From: Mucilaginibacter celer
Lineage (GTDB): Bacteria; Bacteroidota; Bacteroidia; Sphingobacteriales; Sphingobacteriaceae
Length of the DNA: 64,000 nucleotides
Direction of reading: 5' to 3'
NCBI RefSeq assembly: GCF_003576455.2
Contig: NZ_CP032869.1
Span: 3,038,001 to 3,102,000 of the forward strand
Made by a program: the position numbers and the translations under genes. Below are positions 53,576 through 62,135 of the stretch, in pieces (the first letter of the stretch is position 1; each line of letters opens with the position of its first letter). The notes under the pieces were generated by a model. It ran no database searches. It worked only from the letters and a program-made list of their open reading frames with translations, and had not been told where the DNA came from.

Positions 53576-54363
53576 CCTACATACTTCCATGGCCACAATG
53601 TTTTAAGCCTATCTTCCCACCCGGTTAAAAAGCGAAAAGCCCGCGGATGTTTTTCGGCAAAACCTTCAATGTATGATGGCGGAACAATGGTGCATAAACC
53701 CTCCAAACCTAATAACTCAAAATCATCAGCCAACTGTTTTTTGATATAAGATGGATTGTAATAAAAACAATCAAAGTAAACACCCTCCACATGTGCCCTC
53801 CTGCCCCTGCTGCTAAAAAAGCGACGTAAAGCTGTTTTAAACTTTCCTTTAAAAATCAACAGCGTTTCCCAAAGGCAAAATTTAGGGAGTACCACCAGGG
53901 TTACCATCCCGCCAGGATTCAGCAAATCAGTAAATGAACTAAGCACTTTATCAAGCTCGCCGGTGCAGTTAAGGCCGGCAAAGTTGGAGAAGATCAAATC
54001 GTAAGGGCCTTTATTTTTTAAGTGTTCAAGCCGGGTATAAGAACATATCTCGTTGCTTACAATGTGTTGAAAACCATGCGTTGCCATCTTATCGCTCAAT
54101 TGCTGTTGCATACCTACCGAAATATCGGTAGCATGTATTTTAAAACCCTGTTGCGCAAAATACAAGGCATCTTCGCCGGTACCGCTGTTTAACTCAAGGA
54201 TATGCCCTCCGGGTTTAACATATTGAAGGATATGATCGCGCACCCGCTTGCGCTTATAAGCGATGATGCTATCGGCCGAATAAAGCTCATCAAAAACTAC
54301 CGATTGGTTACTGAATGCTGCCTCGGCCAGTTGCTCGTTTTTATGTGGTGCTGTGCCGGTCAT
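53542..54363 (-). CDS. Class I SAM-dependent methyltransferase
   Basis: A 273-residue methyltransferase. Motif I is HILELNSGTGEDALYFAQQG, motif post-I is IHATDIS, and YDLIFSNFAGLNCTGELDKVLSSFTDLLNPGG covers motifs II-III. The C-terminal region has a basic loop (RRFFSSRGRRAHVEG). It is the last gene of the minus-strand radical-SAM block and its ATG overlaps the stop of the B12-type radical-SAM gene by four bases, so the two likely act on the same substrate. Its 3' end appears remodelled by a small inserted repeat. Confidence 0.85.
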   Translation of the reverse strand: MTGTAPHKNEQLAEAAFSNQSVVFDELYSADSIIAYKRKRVRDHILQYVKPGGHILELNSGTGEDALYFAQQGFKIHATDISVGMQQQLSDKMATHGFQHIVSNEICSYTRLEHLKNKGPYDLIFSNFAGLNCTGELDKVLSSFTDLLNPGGMVTLVVLPKFCLWETLLIFKGKFKTALRRFFSSRGRRAHVEGVYFDCFYYNPSYIKKQLADDFELLGLEGLCTIVPPSYIEGFAEKHPRAFRFLTGWEDRLKTLWPWKYVGDYYIISLRKR

Positions 54364-55823
54364 ATCGCTTTTTCAAATTTATCCAGCTTCAGCTTTTCGA
54401 TGTAGGTAAGCGGCGTGTAGTAAAACACCGAAAGCGCTTTTTTTACATTATTTGCCGAACTGCCGAATGGATTATTGAGCAATTTGCGCATGCTGTTTTT
54501 GGCCAGGTGTTTATGGTAGTTGCGGTGTACATATTTGTGCAGCTGTTTATAGAAAAAAGCCGGATAGGTGTTGCTGAACATCAAGGCCATCTCGTCGGAA
54601 TCTGTCCAGTTGGTTTTTTTCTTCAGTTCGTTTTTTACGCGTTCGTAAAAGCCGGTACCTGGTAAGGGGTATGATACGGAAATGCCTATTTCGTAGGGCA
54701 GCAACTCGTTGATCATATCAATGGTTGATGTGATATCATCCCTTGTTTCTTCGGGGTAACCAAACTGGATAAAGAAGGATGGTTTAATGCCATGCTTTTT
54801 CATGAGATGGGTAGCCGTGTGGATCTGATTGATGGTAATACCTTTATCCATCGCGTCCAATACTTTTTGCGAGCCGCTTTCGGCGCCTATCCAGGCATTT
54901 TCACAACCGGCCGATGCAAGGGCTTCAACCGCCTCATCATCTACCAATAAATCGGCCCGCGACTGGATCTTGAACCGGATGCTGATCCCCTCCCGTTTCA
55001 GTAGTTTTGAAAACTCCTGCACCCAACCTGGTTTCAAACCAAAAATATCATCACAAAACCAGATATGGTCCATGCCGTAGCGTGCCTTCAGCATTTTGAT
55101 CTGATCCACCACATATTGCGCGCTGTGCGAGTTATAGCGGTTGCCATAAATAGGTTTGGCACACCAGTTACATTTAAAAGGGCAGCCACGGGTGGTAACC
55201 ACGTTAAGCGAAAAATACCCCGCATTTTTGAGCCACATTTCGCGGTAGCTATGCATATCTACCAAATCCCAGGCGGGCATTGGCAGGTTATCTAAATCTT
55301 TGGCTACGGGGCGTTGAGGTGTTTTAATGATTTCGCGGCCGTTCATGTAAGCGAGGCCTTTGATATCGAAATAGTCCTCACCCCCGTTTTTTATGAGCGT
55401 AGTTAGCTCCAATAAAGTTTGTTCTGCTTCGCCCAGGATCACAAAATCGGCACCTTCGGCCAGGTAAACGGCATACCGGTCTGTTGAATCAGAACTGGAA
55501 ACAATCACCTTACAGCCCCGCGCTTTGGCCAGTTTTGCCATTTTAAAAGCAGCCTCGCGCATGTTGGTGAGGCACATTTTGGTGAGGTAGTTGAAGCCAT
55601 CGTCATAAATCACAAAAAAATCGGGCTTATGTTTATCTAACTCCGGGATAACCTCGTCCGGACTTTTTACAAACATGGTATCAAACAAACTTACTTTATA
55701 ACCATGCTCCCGCATCAGCGCGGCTGCGTAAATAGTCCCCAGCGGCGCATAAGGTTGCCCTATCGACCATTGTTTGGGATCGAAACGTAAAAAGTAGGAA
55801 TGTGAAAACAGTATATTGTTCAT
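54360..55823 (-). CDS. B12-binding-type radical-SAM enzyme (1)
   Basis: A 487-residue protein. An N-terminal cobalamin-binding-like Rossmann domain (about 1-140) precedes the radical-SAM barrel. The [4Fe-4S] motif is TTRGCPFKCNWC (CxxxCxxC), and IWFCDDIFGL, IGAESGSQKVLDAM and FIQFGYPEETRDD are barrel elements seen in BchE/HpnP-type enzymes. Those enzymes methylate or cyclise unreactive carbon atoms; the substrate here is unknown. A family A repeat in the 179-base gap separates it from the two upstream radical-SAM genes. It is coupled to a methyltransferase. Confidence 0.85.
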   Translation of the reverse strand: MNNILFSHSYFLRFDPKQWSIGQPYAPLGTIYAAALMREHGYKVSLFDTMFVKSPDEVIPELDKHKPDFFVIYDDGFNYLTKMCLTNMREAAFKMAKLAKARGCKVIVSSSDSTDRYAVYLAEGADFVILGEAEQTLLELTTLIKNGGEDYFDIKGLAYMNGREIIKTPQRPVAKDLDNLPMPAWDLVDMHSYREMWLKNAGYFSLNVVTTRGCPFKCNWCAKPIYGNRYNSHSAQYVVDQIKMLKARYGMDHIWFCDDIFGLKPGWVQEFSKLLKREGISIRFKIQSRADLLVDDEAVEALASAGCENAWIGAESGSQKVLDAMDKGITINQIHTATHLMKKHGIKPSFFIQFGYPEETRDDITSTIDMINELLPYEIGISVSYPLPGTGFYERVKNELKKKTNWTDSDEMALMFSNTYPAFFYKQLHKYVHRNYHKHLAKNSMRKLLNNPFGSSANNVKKALSVFYYTPLTYIEKLKLDKFEKAI

Positions 55824-55832
55824 GGTAACCCT

Positions 55833-55958
55833 GGCTTTTAAACTCCCCTCTTGAGAGGGGGCGCGAAGGAACGTGAGGTGTAAGGGGTGTGTTATACAAG
55901 CGACTTATCCGCATGGCATATAACACACCCCTCCGCCCCTCTCAAGAGGGGAATCGCA
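55833..55958. repeat. Palindromic intergenic repeat, family A (copy 1)
   Basis: A 126-base element. Each end is a self-complementary CCCCTCTTGAGAGGGG-type hairpin. An inner pair AGGGGTGTGTTATA / TATAACACACCCCT (55883-55896 with 55918-55931) closes the centre, and it ends GGGAATCGCAC. Nearly the same sequence is at 59053-59178. Confidence 0.8.
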
Positions 55959-56002
55959 CATTCCCCCCGCTTTTTATCTCTTTTAATTATTCTCTTGTCT
56001 TC

Positions 56003-57055
56003 TCAATCCAACCTCGCCAAGGGCGATAAATTCAGCGAGCAAACACACTTAACACAGGTTGAATCATTCGCCATATCCAACGTTTTGCGAAAGCTCATGG
56101 CCTTTTCGCTGTTCAATATCTCATCGAGCTTATTATCCCTGATATTACCTATCCCCTCATGAAAAAAGCACGGCCGCACCTCGCCATCGGCCTCAATTAC
56201 TGCCGATACCCATGGCGCGTTACATTTTTTAAAAGGGAACGCGTTATGCCCATAAAACGCGGCATAATAATGATAGATATCCCGGATCTTAGCCTGCGAT
56301 TCGGCAATGAAGCGATTGGTGAAATCATCCTGCTTACTCAACACGTTGTTAACAACTTGCTGAAAATCTATCAGTTCGCGCTCGCCGGGTAAAATCTCGT
56401 GCTGTTTAGGCTCGGCCCAGGCAGTTTGACGGTTAAAGGCGTGGCTGCTAACATCTGCAGGTAAAAAGCTTACCTGGTCGATACCCATTTGCCTTGCCGC
56501 CTCGATAATATTTGGCCAGTTCCTGAAATTTAACCGGTGGATTACCGTGCGGGCTGTAATGCGGTATTTTGGATCGATTGATTTGATGGTCTCCACCCCT
56601 TCTTTCAGCTTATTAAAAGCACCGGGCACGTTACGGATAGCATCATGCAGGGCCTCGTCGCCATCTATCGAAACGATCAGGTCATCAACCCACTTCAGGA
56701 TATTGAGCGCGTTTTTTTTGATAGAAAGACCTGTTGAGAGCAACGTAACCTTGATTTTTTCGGTCCGCAAAATTTCGCACAGCCTGAAAAAATTGGTATT
56801 CAGCAAAGCTTCCCCGCCCGACATGAGTACCTGTTTGGTGCCGAATTTCCGTAACGCGCCCAGCAGATTGGTTACATCAGCCTCGGTAAGTTGTTTAAGG
56901 TTTTTATTATCCTTCCATATATCGCACATTACACACCGGCAGTTACAAGCGCTGTGCGGCATCAAAATAACGATCGGCAACGCCGCTATTTTGTGCGTTT
57001 GCAGCGTACGGAAACGCTTAAAAGTGTGCGATATGGATTGCGTTGTTATCTGCAT
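56003..57055 (-). CDS. Radical-SAM enzyme with SPASM-like C-terminus
   Basis: A 350-residue enzyme. The [4Fe-4S] motif is SACNCRCVMCD (CxxxCxxC), followed by QVLMSGGEALL (SAM-binding GGE). The C-terminal part has CNAPWVSAVIEADGEVRPCFFHEGIGN and CVKCVCS, a cysteine set typical of a SPASM/twitch auxiliary cluster. Such enzymes modify peptides or sugars. It starts three bases after the upstream B12-type radical-SAM gene ends, so these two are co-transcribed. Substrate unknown. Confidence 0.87.
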   Translation of the reverse strand: MQITTQSISHTFKRFRTLQTHKIAALPIVILMPHSACNCRCVMCDIWKDNKNLKQLTEADVTNLLGALRKFGTKQVLMSGGEALLNTNFFRLCEILRTEKIKVTLLSTGLSIKKNALNILKWVDDLIVSIDGDEALHDAIRNVPGAFNKLKEGVETIKSIDPKYRITARTVIHRLNFRNWPNIIEAARQMGIDQVSFLPADVSSHAFNRQTAWAEPKQHEILPGERELIDFQQVVNNVLSKQDDFTNRFIAESQAKIRDIYHYYAAFYGHNAFPFKKCNAPWVSAVIEADGEVRPCFFHEGIGNIRDNKLDEILNSEKAMSFRKTLDMANDSTCVKCVCSLNLSPLARLD

Positions 57056-57058
57056 AGC

Positions 57059-58561
57059 TTAAAATCCCTGTATTTCGGGCTGCCTGTAGCGCCAAACTTT
57101 TTGCAGCAGTTTAATTTCATACGGATATTGGTACATGCTGGCCTTGTAGCGCATGGTGGCTATCAGCTTTATGGCCGCACGTTTAATCATGTTAAGGCGG
57201 ATATCGGTAACCGTTGGGTACACGCCATTCAATACGGTTTCAAAATTCCTGATCTTATCTATCATCTCGGGTGTAAGCCACGGGGTAAGCGGATTTTTGC
57301 GCAGGTCGAAACTTTCCCATGCCGGGCTGATCCAGTCTTCCAGCGTTTCGGGGAAACGGAAACCGCTTTTGATCACCTGTTTGTACAGTTCAGAGCCTTC
57401 GGTTGGTACGGGGCTGTAGGTGTATATCACAATTTCGGTTTTGGGGTTAACCGCTTTTACCTTTTTGATAAAATCTATCTCGAAATCAATTTGCGATTGT
57501 ACCTGCTCAGGCGTTGGTGCCGGTGTGCCTAATACAAACGAGTATTCGGGAATGATGTCAAACTTTTTAAGGCGCTCGGCAAACTCGATGATCTGATCGC
57601 CGGTTTGGGTGCCGCCTTTGTCCATCTGCTCTAAAATGGAGTTATTGCCGCTCTCGGCTCCAAAAAAGATGATCTTGCAACCCGACTCACGAATGGCGGC
57701 CAGCGACGAATCTTTAAACTTCGACATGGTATCGATACGGGCCATGCCCCACCAGGTCATGTTTTCAGGTTTGATGAGGTTGGCAAATTCAACCGCGCGT
57801 TTTTCGGATACAAAAAAGTTATTATCGTGAAACTCGATGGCATCGGCACCCCATTTATCTTTAATGTATTTTACATCGTTATAAACGTTTTGTGCCGATT
57901 TGGCTTTCCACCGGGCCTCATAAATAGGTACCACCGCGCAAAACGAACAAGTGAACGGGCAACCGATACTGGAGTGATAGGCCATTGTTTTTTCGCCGAG
58001 GTAAGTTTTGCCTAAAAATTTGGTAATGGGATAAAACGTGTTCAGCTTATCATAGGGCAATGCCGGTAAGGAATCCTGCTCAATCAGGTCTTCCTTCGCG
58101 GTTTTGATGATCTTGCCGTCCTCGGCTTTATAGATCAGGTTACGGATAAACTCGTAAGGCGTACCGTTTTCCAAAGCATCTATCAGCAACGGGAAAGCAT
58201 GATCGCCGGGGCCGTTTATAATGAAATCAACATAGCCGGAATACAATACAGCGTTAGGTTGATTCGATGGAAAATACCCGCCCCAAATCATTTTGGTATT
58301 GGGATATAACTCCTTGATTTTTTTGGCCGCAATAATGGCCTGCCTTAACTGCGGACCAGGCATTACCGTAAAGCCGAAATATTTGAACTCGCCCGTACGT
58401 AAATAACTATCTATTTTCACCATCGGGTCCAGCTCGCAATTGCCATCCACAATTACCCAATCGTATTTACCCTCAACCGAAGCCGCGATATTCAATATCG
58501 AATTTGGGATCCGGTATTTGTTATTGGCGCTCCGCGGGTTGAATAATAGTATTTTGTTCAT
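57059..58561 (-). CDS. B12-binding-type radical-SAM enzyme (2)
   Basis: A 500-residue protein. An N-terminal cobalamin-binding-like domain (about 1-150, with WVIVDGN and MIWGGYFPSNQP) is followed by a radical-SAM barrel with SIGCPFTCSFC (CxxxCxxC), AIEFHDNNFFV, FFGAESGNNSILEQMDKGG and YSFVLGTPAPTPEQV. A helical C-terminal region (about 430-500) is present. It is the first gene of the minus-strand block and shares only family-level likeness with the 487-residue radical-SAM protein, so the two are not a recent duplicate. Likely reaction: methylation or ring chemistry at an unactivated carbon. Confidence 0.86.
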   Translation of the reverse strand: MNKILLFNPRSANNKYRIPNSILNIAASVEGKYDWVIVDGNCELDPMVKIDSYLRTGEFKYFGFTVMPGPQLRQAIIAAKKIKELYPNTKMIWGGYFPSNQPNAVLYSGYVDFIINGPGDHAFPLLIDALENGTPYEFIRNLIYKAEDGKIIKTAKEDLIEQDSLPALPYDKLNTFYPITKFLGKTYLGEKTMAYHSSIGCPFTCSFCAVVPIYEARWKAKSAQNVYNDVKYIKDKWGADAIEFHDNNFFVSEKRAVEFANLIKPENMTWWGMARIDTMSKFKDSSLAAIRESGCKIIFFGAESGNNSILEQMDKGGTQTGDQIIEFAERLKKFDIIPEYSFVLGTPAPTPEQVQSQIDFEIDFIKKVKAVNPKTEIVIYTYSPVPTEGSELYKQVIKSGFRFPETLEDWISPAWESFDLRKNPLTPWLTPEMIDKIRNFETVLNGVYPTVTDIRLNMIKRAAIKLIATMRYKASMYQYPYEIKLLQKVWRYRQPEIQGF

Positions 58562-58917
58562 TTGTTATTTTTTTGATAAAGTCTGAAGCCGATAGTCTTA
58601 AGTTCTAAGTCAAAACCCAATGCTAACAGACTTTAGACTTAAGACTACCAACTTAGAACTAACAACTCCCTTCAATCCCCCCGGCAATGGGTTTACCAGA
58701 AAGCTCAACACCTGTTTACCGGAATGTATAAGGTACCCTGAATACCCATCCCGTTATTTTTATTGGTTTTACTCCCCATCTCACAAAAGGAGTGTTTACA
58801 CTTTCAAAATAAGCCCCATTGCCATACCCAATCACAAATGTGGGGGATTGCCCATACAACAATTGAGTTTCAAACCACACTCATCGTTTTCACACAATAA
58901 ATACGCCCCGGTTTTGT

Positions 58918-58960
58918 GGCGGGTTGCCTGTGCTTATAAATAAATTGGCTGGCAACCATT
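58918..58960. repeat. Small inverted-repeat element, shared with 45.7 kb
   Basis: GGCGGGTTGCCTGT at 58918-58931 and GGCAACCATT at 58951-58960 repeat the two ends of the element at 45706-45778 with a shorter centre. Confidence 0.55.
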
Positions 58961-59052
58961 GGTATTTATCGTCCGTAATTGAGGTATAAAGCATAAGTGT
59001 TGGAATGTTTTAGTTCCCCCTCTTGAGAGCATAGCCTTCAATTTAACTATTG

Positions 59053-59178
59053 GGCTTTTAAGTTCCCCTCTTGAGAGGGGGCGCGAAGGATAAGTGTGAT
59101 AGAAGGGGTGTGTTATACGAGCGATAAAGCAGGCGCAGAGTAACACACCCCTACACCCCTCTCAAGAGGGGAATCGCA
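59053..59178. repeat. Palindromic intergenic repeat, family A (copy 2)
   Basis: A 126-base element nearly identical at both ends to the copy at 55833-55958, with self-complementary CCCCTCTTGAGAGGGG-type ends and an inner AGGGGTGTGTTA / TAACACACCCCT pair. It ends 59 bases before the plus-strand operon. Confidence 0.8.
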
Positions 59179-59237
59179 CGGTCTTCACTTTTTTAACAAT
59201 TCAACACATGAATTATTCAACTTAAAACAAAAGGGCC

Positions 59238-59990
59238 GTGATCCATACCGTTAAAAACTATATCAAACAACGTTTATTCCCAGCCGCCATATTGGAGAAA
59301 AATTCGGTTGAAGCCTATGACATTTGGGCCGAAAACTACGATGAGCAACCCGGCAACCTGATGCTTGACCTGGATGAGATCCTTTTCCCCCGCCTGGTAA
59401 ACAGCGCCATTATCAGCGGCAAGCAGGTTGCCGATATAGGCTGCGGCACCGGAAGGCACTGGAGTAAACTAATTGCTTTAAACCCGGCGCGTTTAACAGG
59501 TTTTGATACCTCGGGCGGGATGCTGGCCCGGTTACAGCAAAAATTTCCGGAGGCAGATACTTACCAGATTACAGAGGATACATTTACAGGTATTGTCGAT
59601 GACAGTTTCGATACCATCGTATCCACGCTTACCGTGGCACACATTCCCGATATAAAAACGGCATTGCAAGCCTGGATGCGCATCCTGAAACCCGGCGGAG
59701 ATATTGTAATAACCGATTTCCACCCGCAAACACTGGCTAACGGCGGCAAACGTACTTTTAAGCACGGGCGCGATTTTATAGCGGTCGAGAATTTTGTGCA
59801 CCCGGTTAGCCTCATCAAAAATCTACTGCTTGAAAACGGTTTCACTTTAGTTGCCGAAGAGGAAATAAAGATAGATGAAAGCATGAAGCATTATTATGCA
59901 GATAAAAACGCGCTTCATGTGTACGAAAAATACAAAGGCTACCCCATTATTTACGGGCTACATTTAAAACGCGGCGATGGTACTGAATAA
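59238..59990 (+). CDS. Class I SAM-dependent methyltransferase
   Basis: A 250-residue methyltransferase. An N-terminal YDIWAENYDEQPGNL cap is followed by motif I VADIGCGTGRHWSKL, acidic post-I GFDTSG, and LTVAHIPDIKTALQAWMRILKPGGDIVITDFHP covering motifs II-III, as in the UbiE/small-molecule branch. The start is a GTG at 59238, needed to include the cap. It is the first gene of a five-gene operon; the amidohydrolase begins 14 bases before its stop. The acceptor is probably a sugar or lipid intermediate of this locus (inference). Confidence 0.87.
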   Translation: MIHTVKNYIKQRLFPAAILEKNSVEAYDIWAENYDEQPGNLMLDLDEILFPRLVNSAIISGKQVADIGCGTGRHWSKLIALNPARLTGFDTSGGMLARLQQKFPEADTYQITEDTFTGIVDDSFDTIVSTLTVAHIPDIKTALQAWMRILKPGGDIVITDFHPQTLANGGKRTFKHGRDFIAVENFVHPVSLIKNLLLENGFTLVAEEEIKIDESMKHYYADKNALHVYEKYKGYPIIYGLHLKRGDGTE

Positions 59991-61134
59991 TGTTTTGATA
60001 CCCGGAACCGATGGCGCGGTAAACATCAGGCTGAATAACGGCCTTGTTGAAACCGTTGCGCCCGCACCTATGGACGATTCAAACCAGATCACATTTGTGG
60101 ATGCACTGGCGTTTCCGGGATTGATCAACTCGCACGATCATTTAGATTTTAACCTGTTCCCGCAATTGGGTATTAAAATCTATCAAAACTATACCCAATG
60201 GGGTAATTATATCCATGAGGTTTATGCCGATGAAATAGCCTCTGTGTTGAAAATACCTATTGGGCTACGCGAAAAATGGGGAGTTTACAAAAACCTGCTA
60301 TGCGGGGTTACCACCGTGGTAAACCATGGCGAAAAACCGGTTATTGATAACGCGCTGATCGATATAATCGATCGTTACCAAAGCATCCACTCGGTACAAT
60401 TTGACAAAAACTGGAAAAAGCGCCTAAACAACCCGATGAAGATGGGGCAACCTGCAGTAATTCACATTGGCGAAGGAACTGATGATATAGCTCATAACGA
60501 GATCAGCGAACTGATTAAATGGAACATGCTTGGCCGGAAACTGATCGGCATTCATGGGGTGGCTATGGATGTTAAGCAGGCCAAACATTTTAAAGCGTTG
60601 GTTTGGTGCCCCGAATCAAACTATTATCTGCTTAATAAAACCGCACCGATAGATGAGTTAAAAAAGCAAACCACTATTTTGTTTGGTACCGACAGTACCC
60701 TTACCGGGCATTGGGACGTGTGGCAGCACATCAGGCTGGCCCGCAAAACCGCTTTGCTTAGCGGTGATGAGCTATACCAGTCATTAACTATTGCAGCCGC
60801 CAAAACCTGGAAACTAAATAAAGGGCAAATTGCCGCAGGTTTGGATGCTGATATTGTGGTGGCCAAAGCCAAACGTAAAACCGGCTTAACAGCGTTTTAT
60901 AACATCACTCCAGATGATATTTTACTGGTGATACAGGGCGGCGAGATCCGCCTGTTTGATGAATCGCTTTATCATCAACTTAACAATATTTTAACGGCCC
61001 GGTACAGTAAAATATTTACAGGCGGCCATTTTAAATATATACAGGGCGATATTCACCAACTTATGGATGAGATAAAAAGTTATAAGCCCAACGCCAATTT
61101 TCCTGTACCTCAACCTGCACTGCCGGCCGCATGA
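59977..61134 (+). CDS. Metal-dependent amidohydrolase (deaminase-like)
   Basis: A 385-residue amidohydrolase-superfamily enzyme close to the SsnA/TRZ-ATZ deaminase branch. Metal ligands can be placed: His-x-His in GLINSHDHLDFN, the HxxE site in VIHIGEG, a further His in LIGIHGVAM, and Asp in ILFGTDSTLTG. The C-terminal DADIVVAKAK is the composite beta-sandwich part. Such enzymes hydrolyse C-N or C-Cl bonds on ring or amidine groups. A role inside a glycan cluster is unusual; it may trim an amide or amidine on a sugar or lipid. It overlaps both neighbours in the operon. Confidence 0.83.
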   Translation: MVLNNVLIPGTDGAVNIRLNNGLVETVAPAPMDDSNQITFVDALAFPGLINSHDHLDFNLFPQLGIKIYQNYTQWGNYIHEVYADEIASVLKIPIGLREKWGVYKNLLCGVTTVVNHGEKPVIDNALIDIIDRYQSIHSVQFDKNWKKRLNNPMKMGQPAVIHIGEGTDDIAHNEISELIKWNMLGRKLIGIHGVAMDVKQAKHFKALVWCPESNYYLLNKTAPIDELKKQTTILFGTDSTLTGHWDVWQHIRLARKTALLSGDELYQSLTIAAAKTWKLNKGQIAAGLDADIVVAKAKRKTGLTAFYNITPDDILLVIQGGEIRLFDESLYHQLNNILTARYSKIFTGGHFKYIQGDIHQLMDEIKSYKPNANFPVPQPALPAA

Positions 61135-62135
61135 GTTTACTGCAAAAAATATGGCAACGATCCAGGCGTGAGGCCACTTACTTTAGCGGCAACGCGCGTC
61201 ATGCTTTGGGCATGGATACGACTTTTTACAGCAATGCCCGCGGCAGCAGAATTATTCTCTACCATAACGTTTGCAAAACCAACCCACATAAATTCAATAC
61301 GCTTTTTATACCTGTCGAACGGTTTGAGGAGCATCTGCAATTTTATAAAAAGCATTTTAATGTAATTTCGCTAACCGATTATTACGCAGGTAAATTCAGT
61401 AACGATAAATATAATATCTGCCTAACTTTTGACGACGGCCTGGCCAACAATTATCATTACATGCTTCCTCTGCTTAACAAATATCAAATACCGGCCACAT
61501 TTTTTATCACCGCTATCCGCGATGCAGGGTTTGATATTTTATGGAACGATTTTTTAAGTATTGCAGGGAAGTATGGTCCGGTAAAACTCATTTATAAAAA
61601 TTACGCCTGCCATAAAAACCGAAACTTTAAATACGTTACCCAAACGGGGAAATTACTTGCAGATGAATTCAGGAAAACCGGGTTTGATGAGAAAGCGGAA
61701 CTGATGAATTATCTTGAAACGATGGTTGATTTTAAAGCCAACAGACAGGATGATGATTACTGGTTACAAACAACAAGCGATCAGATCAGGGCCCTATCCG
61801 CCTCGCCGCTGGTAACCATTGGCGCTCACGGTTATTATCATAACGACCTGGCCGGTATCTCTTTGGCGGATGCTTGTGAAGAAATGCGAAACTGCAAAAC
61901 CTATCTCGAAAACATAACCGGCAAAGCAGTAACCGGCATTGCTTTTCCCTATGGTTCGTACAATGCTGATGTTTTATCGGCGGCTAAAGCGGCGGGATAT
62001 AGCCAACTACTGGCCACGGATTATTTGAACCCGCAGGACGGAACCGACCTAAGCATGCGTGAGCGCTTTACCGTAAACCCGTTCATATCCACAGCCAACC
62101 AAATGAACGCCATAATAAGGGGACATTATGCATAA
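61131..62135 (+). CDS. Polysaccharide deacetylase (NodB/CE4 fold)
   Basis: A 334-residue NodB-type deacetylase. The first CE4 motif is NICLTFDDGLANNY (Asp101, Asp102). The metal histidines fit HGYYHNDLAG in TIGAHGYYH, and a late GIAFPYGSYNADVLSAAKAAGY is motif 4. No signal peptide is evident, so it may act on cytoplasmic lipid-linked sugars rather than on finished polymer. It overlaps the amidohydrolase (ATGA) and the GNAT gene (8 bases). It would remove N- or O-acetyl groups before another group is added. Confidence 0.87.
   Translation: MSLLQKIWQRSRREATYFSGNARHALGMDTTFYSNARGSRIILYHNVCKTNPHKFNTLFIPVERFEEHLQFYKKHFNVISLTDYYAGKFSNDKYNICLTFDDGLANNYHYMLPLLNKYQIPATFFITAIRDAGFDILWNDFLSIAGKYGPVKLIYKNYACHKNRNFKYVTQTGKLLADEFRKTGFDEKAELMNYLETMVDFKANRQDDDYWLQTTSDQIRALSASPLVTIGAHGYYHNDLAGISLADACEEMRNCKTYLENITGKAVTGIAFPYGSYNADVLSAAKAAGYSQLLATDYLNPQDGTDLSMRERFTVNPFISTANQMNAIIRGHYA

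Larger units (their letters stand above)
58562..59237. other. 676-base gene-less divergent region
   Basis: The spacer separates the minus-strand radical-SAM block from the plus-strand tailoring operon. It contains an imperfect inverted repeat at about 58580-58660 (AGTCTTAAG / CTTAAGACT words), the small GGTTGCC / GGCAACC element at 58918-58960, a partial family A end at 59010-59028, and a full family A copy at 59053-59178. No clear -33/-7 promoter or coding frame was recognised. Confidence 0.5.

Noticed and set aside
58620..58943. A 107-codon frame in the divergent spacer before the tailoring operon
   Set aside because: It is built from repeat words and low-complexity text, has no domain-like pattern, and crosses an inverted repeat.
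34203..59178. The family A repeats as a CRISPR array
   Set aside because: The copies are far apart, palindromic end to end and not separated by regular spacers.
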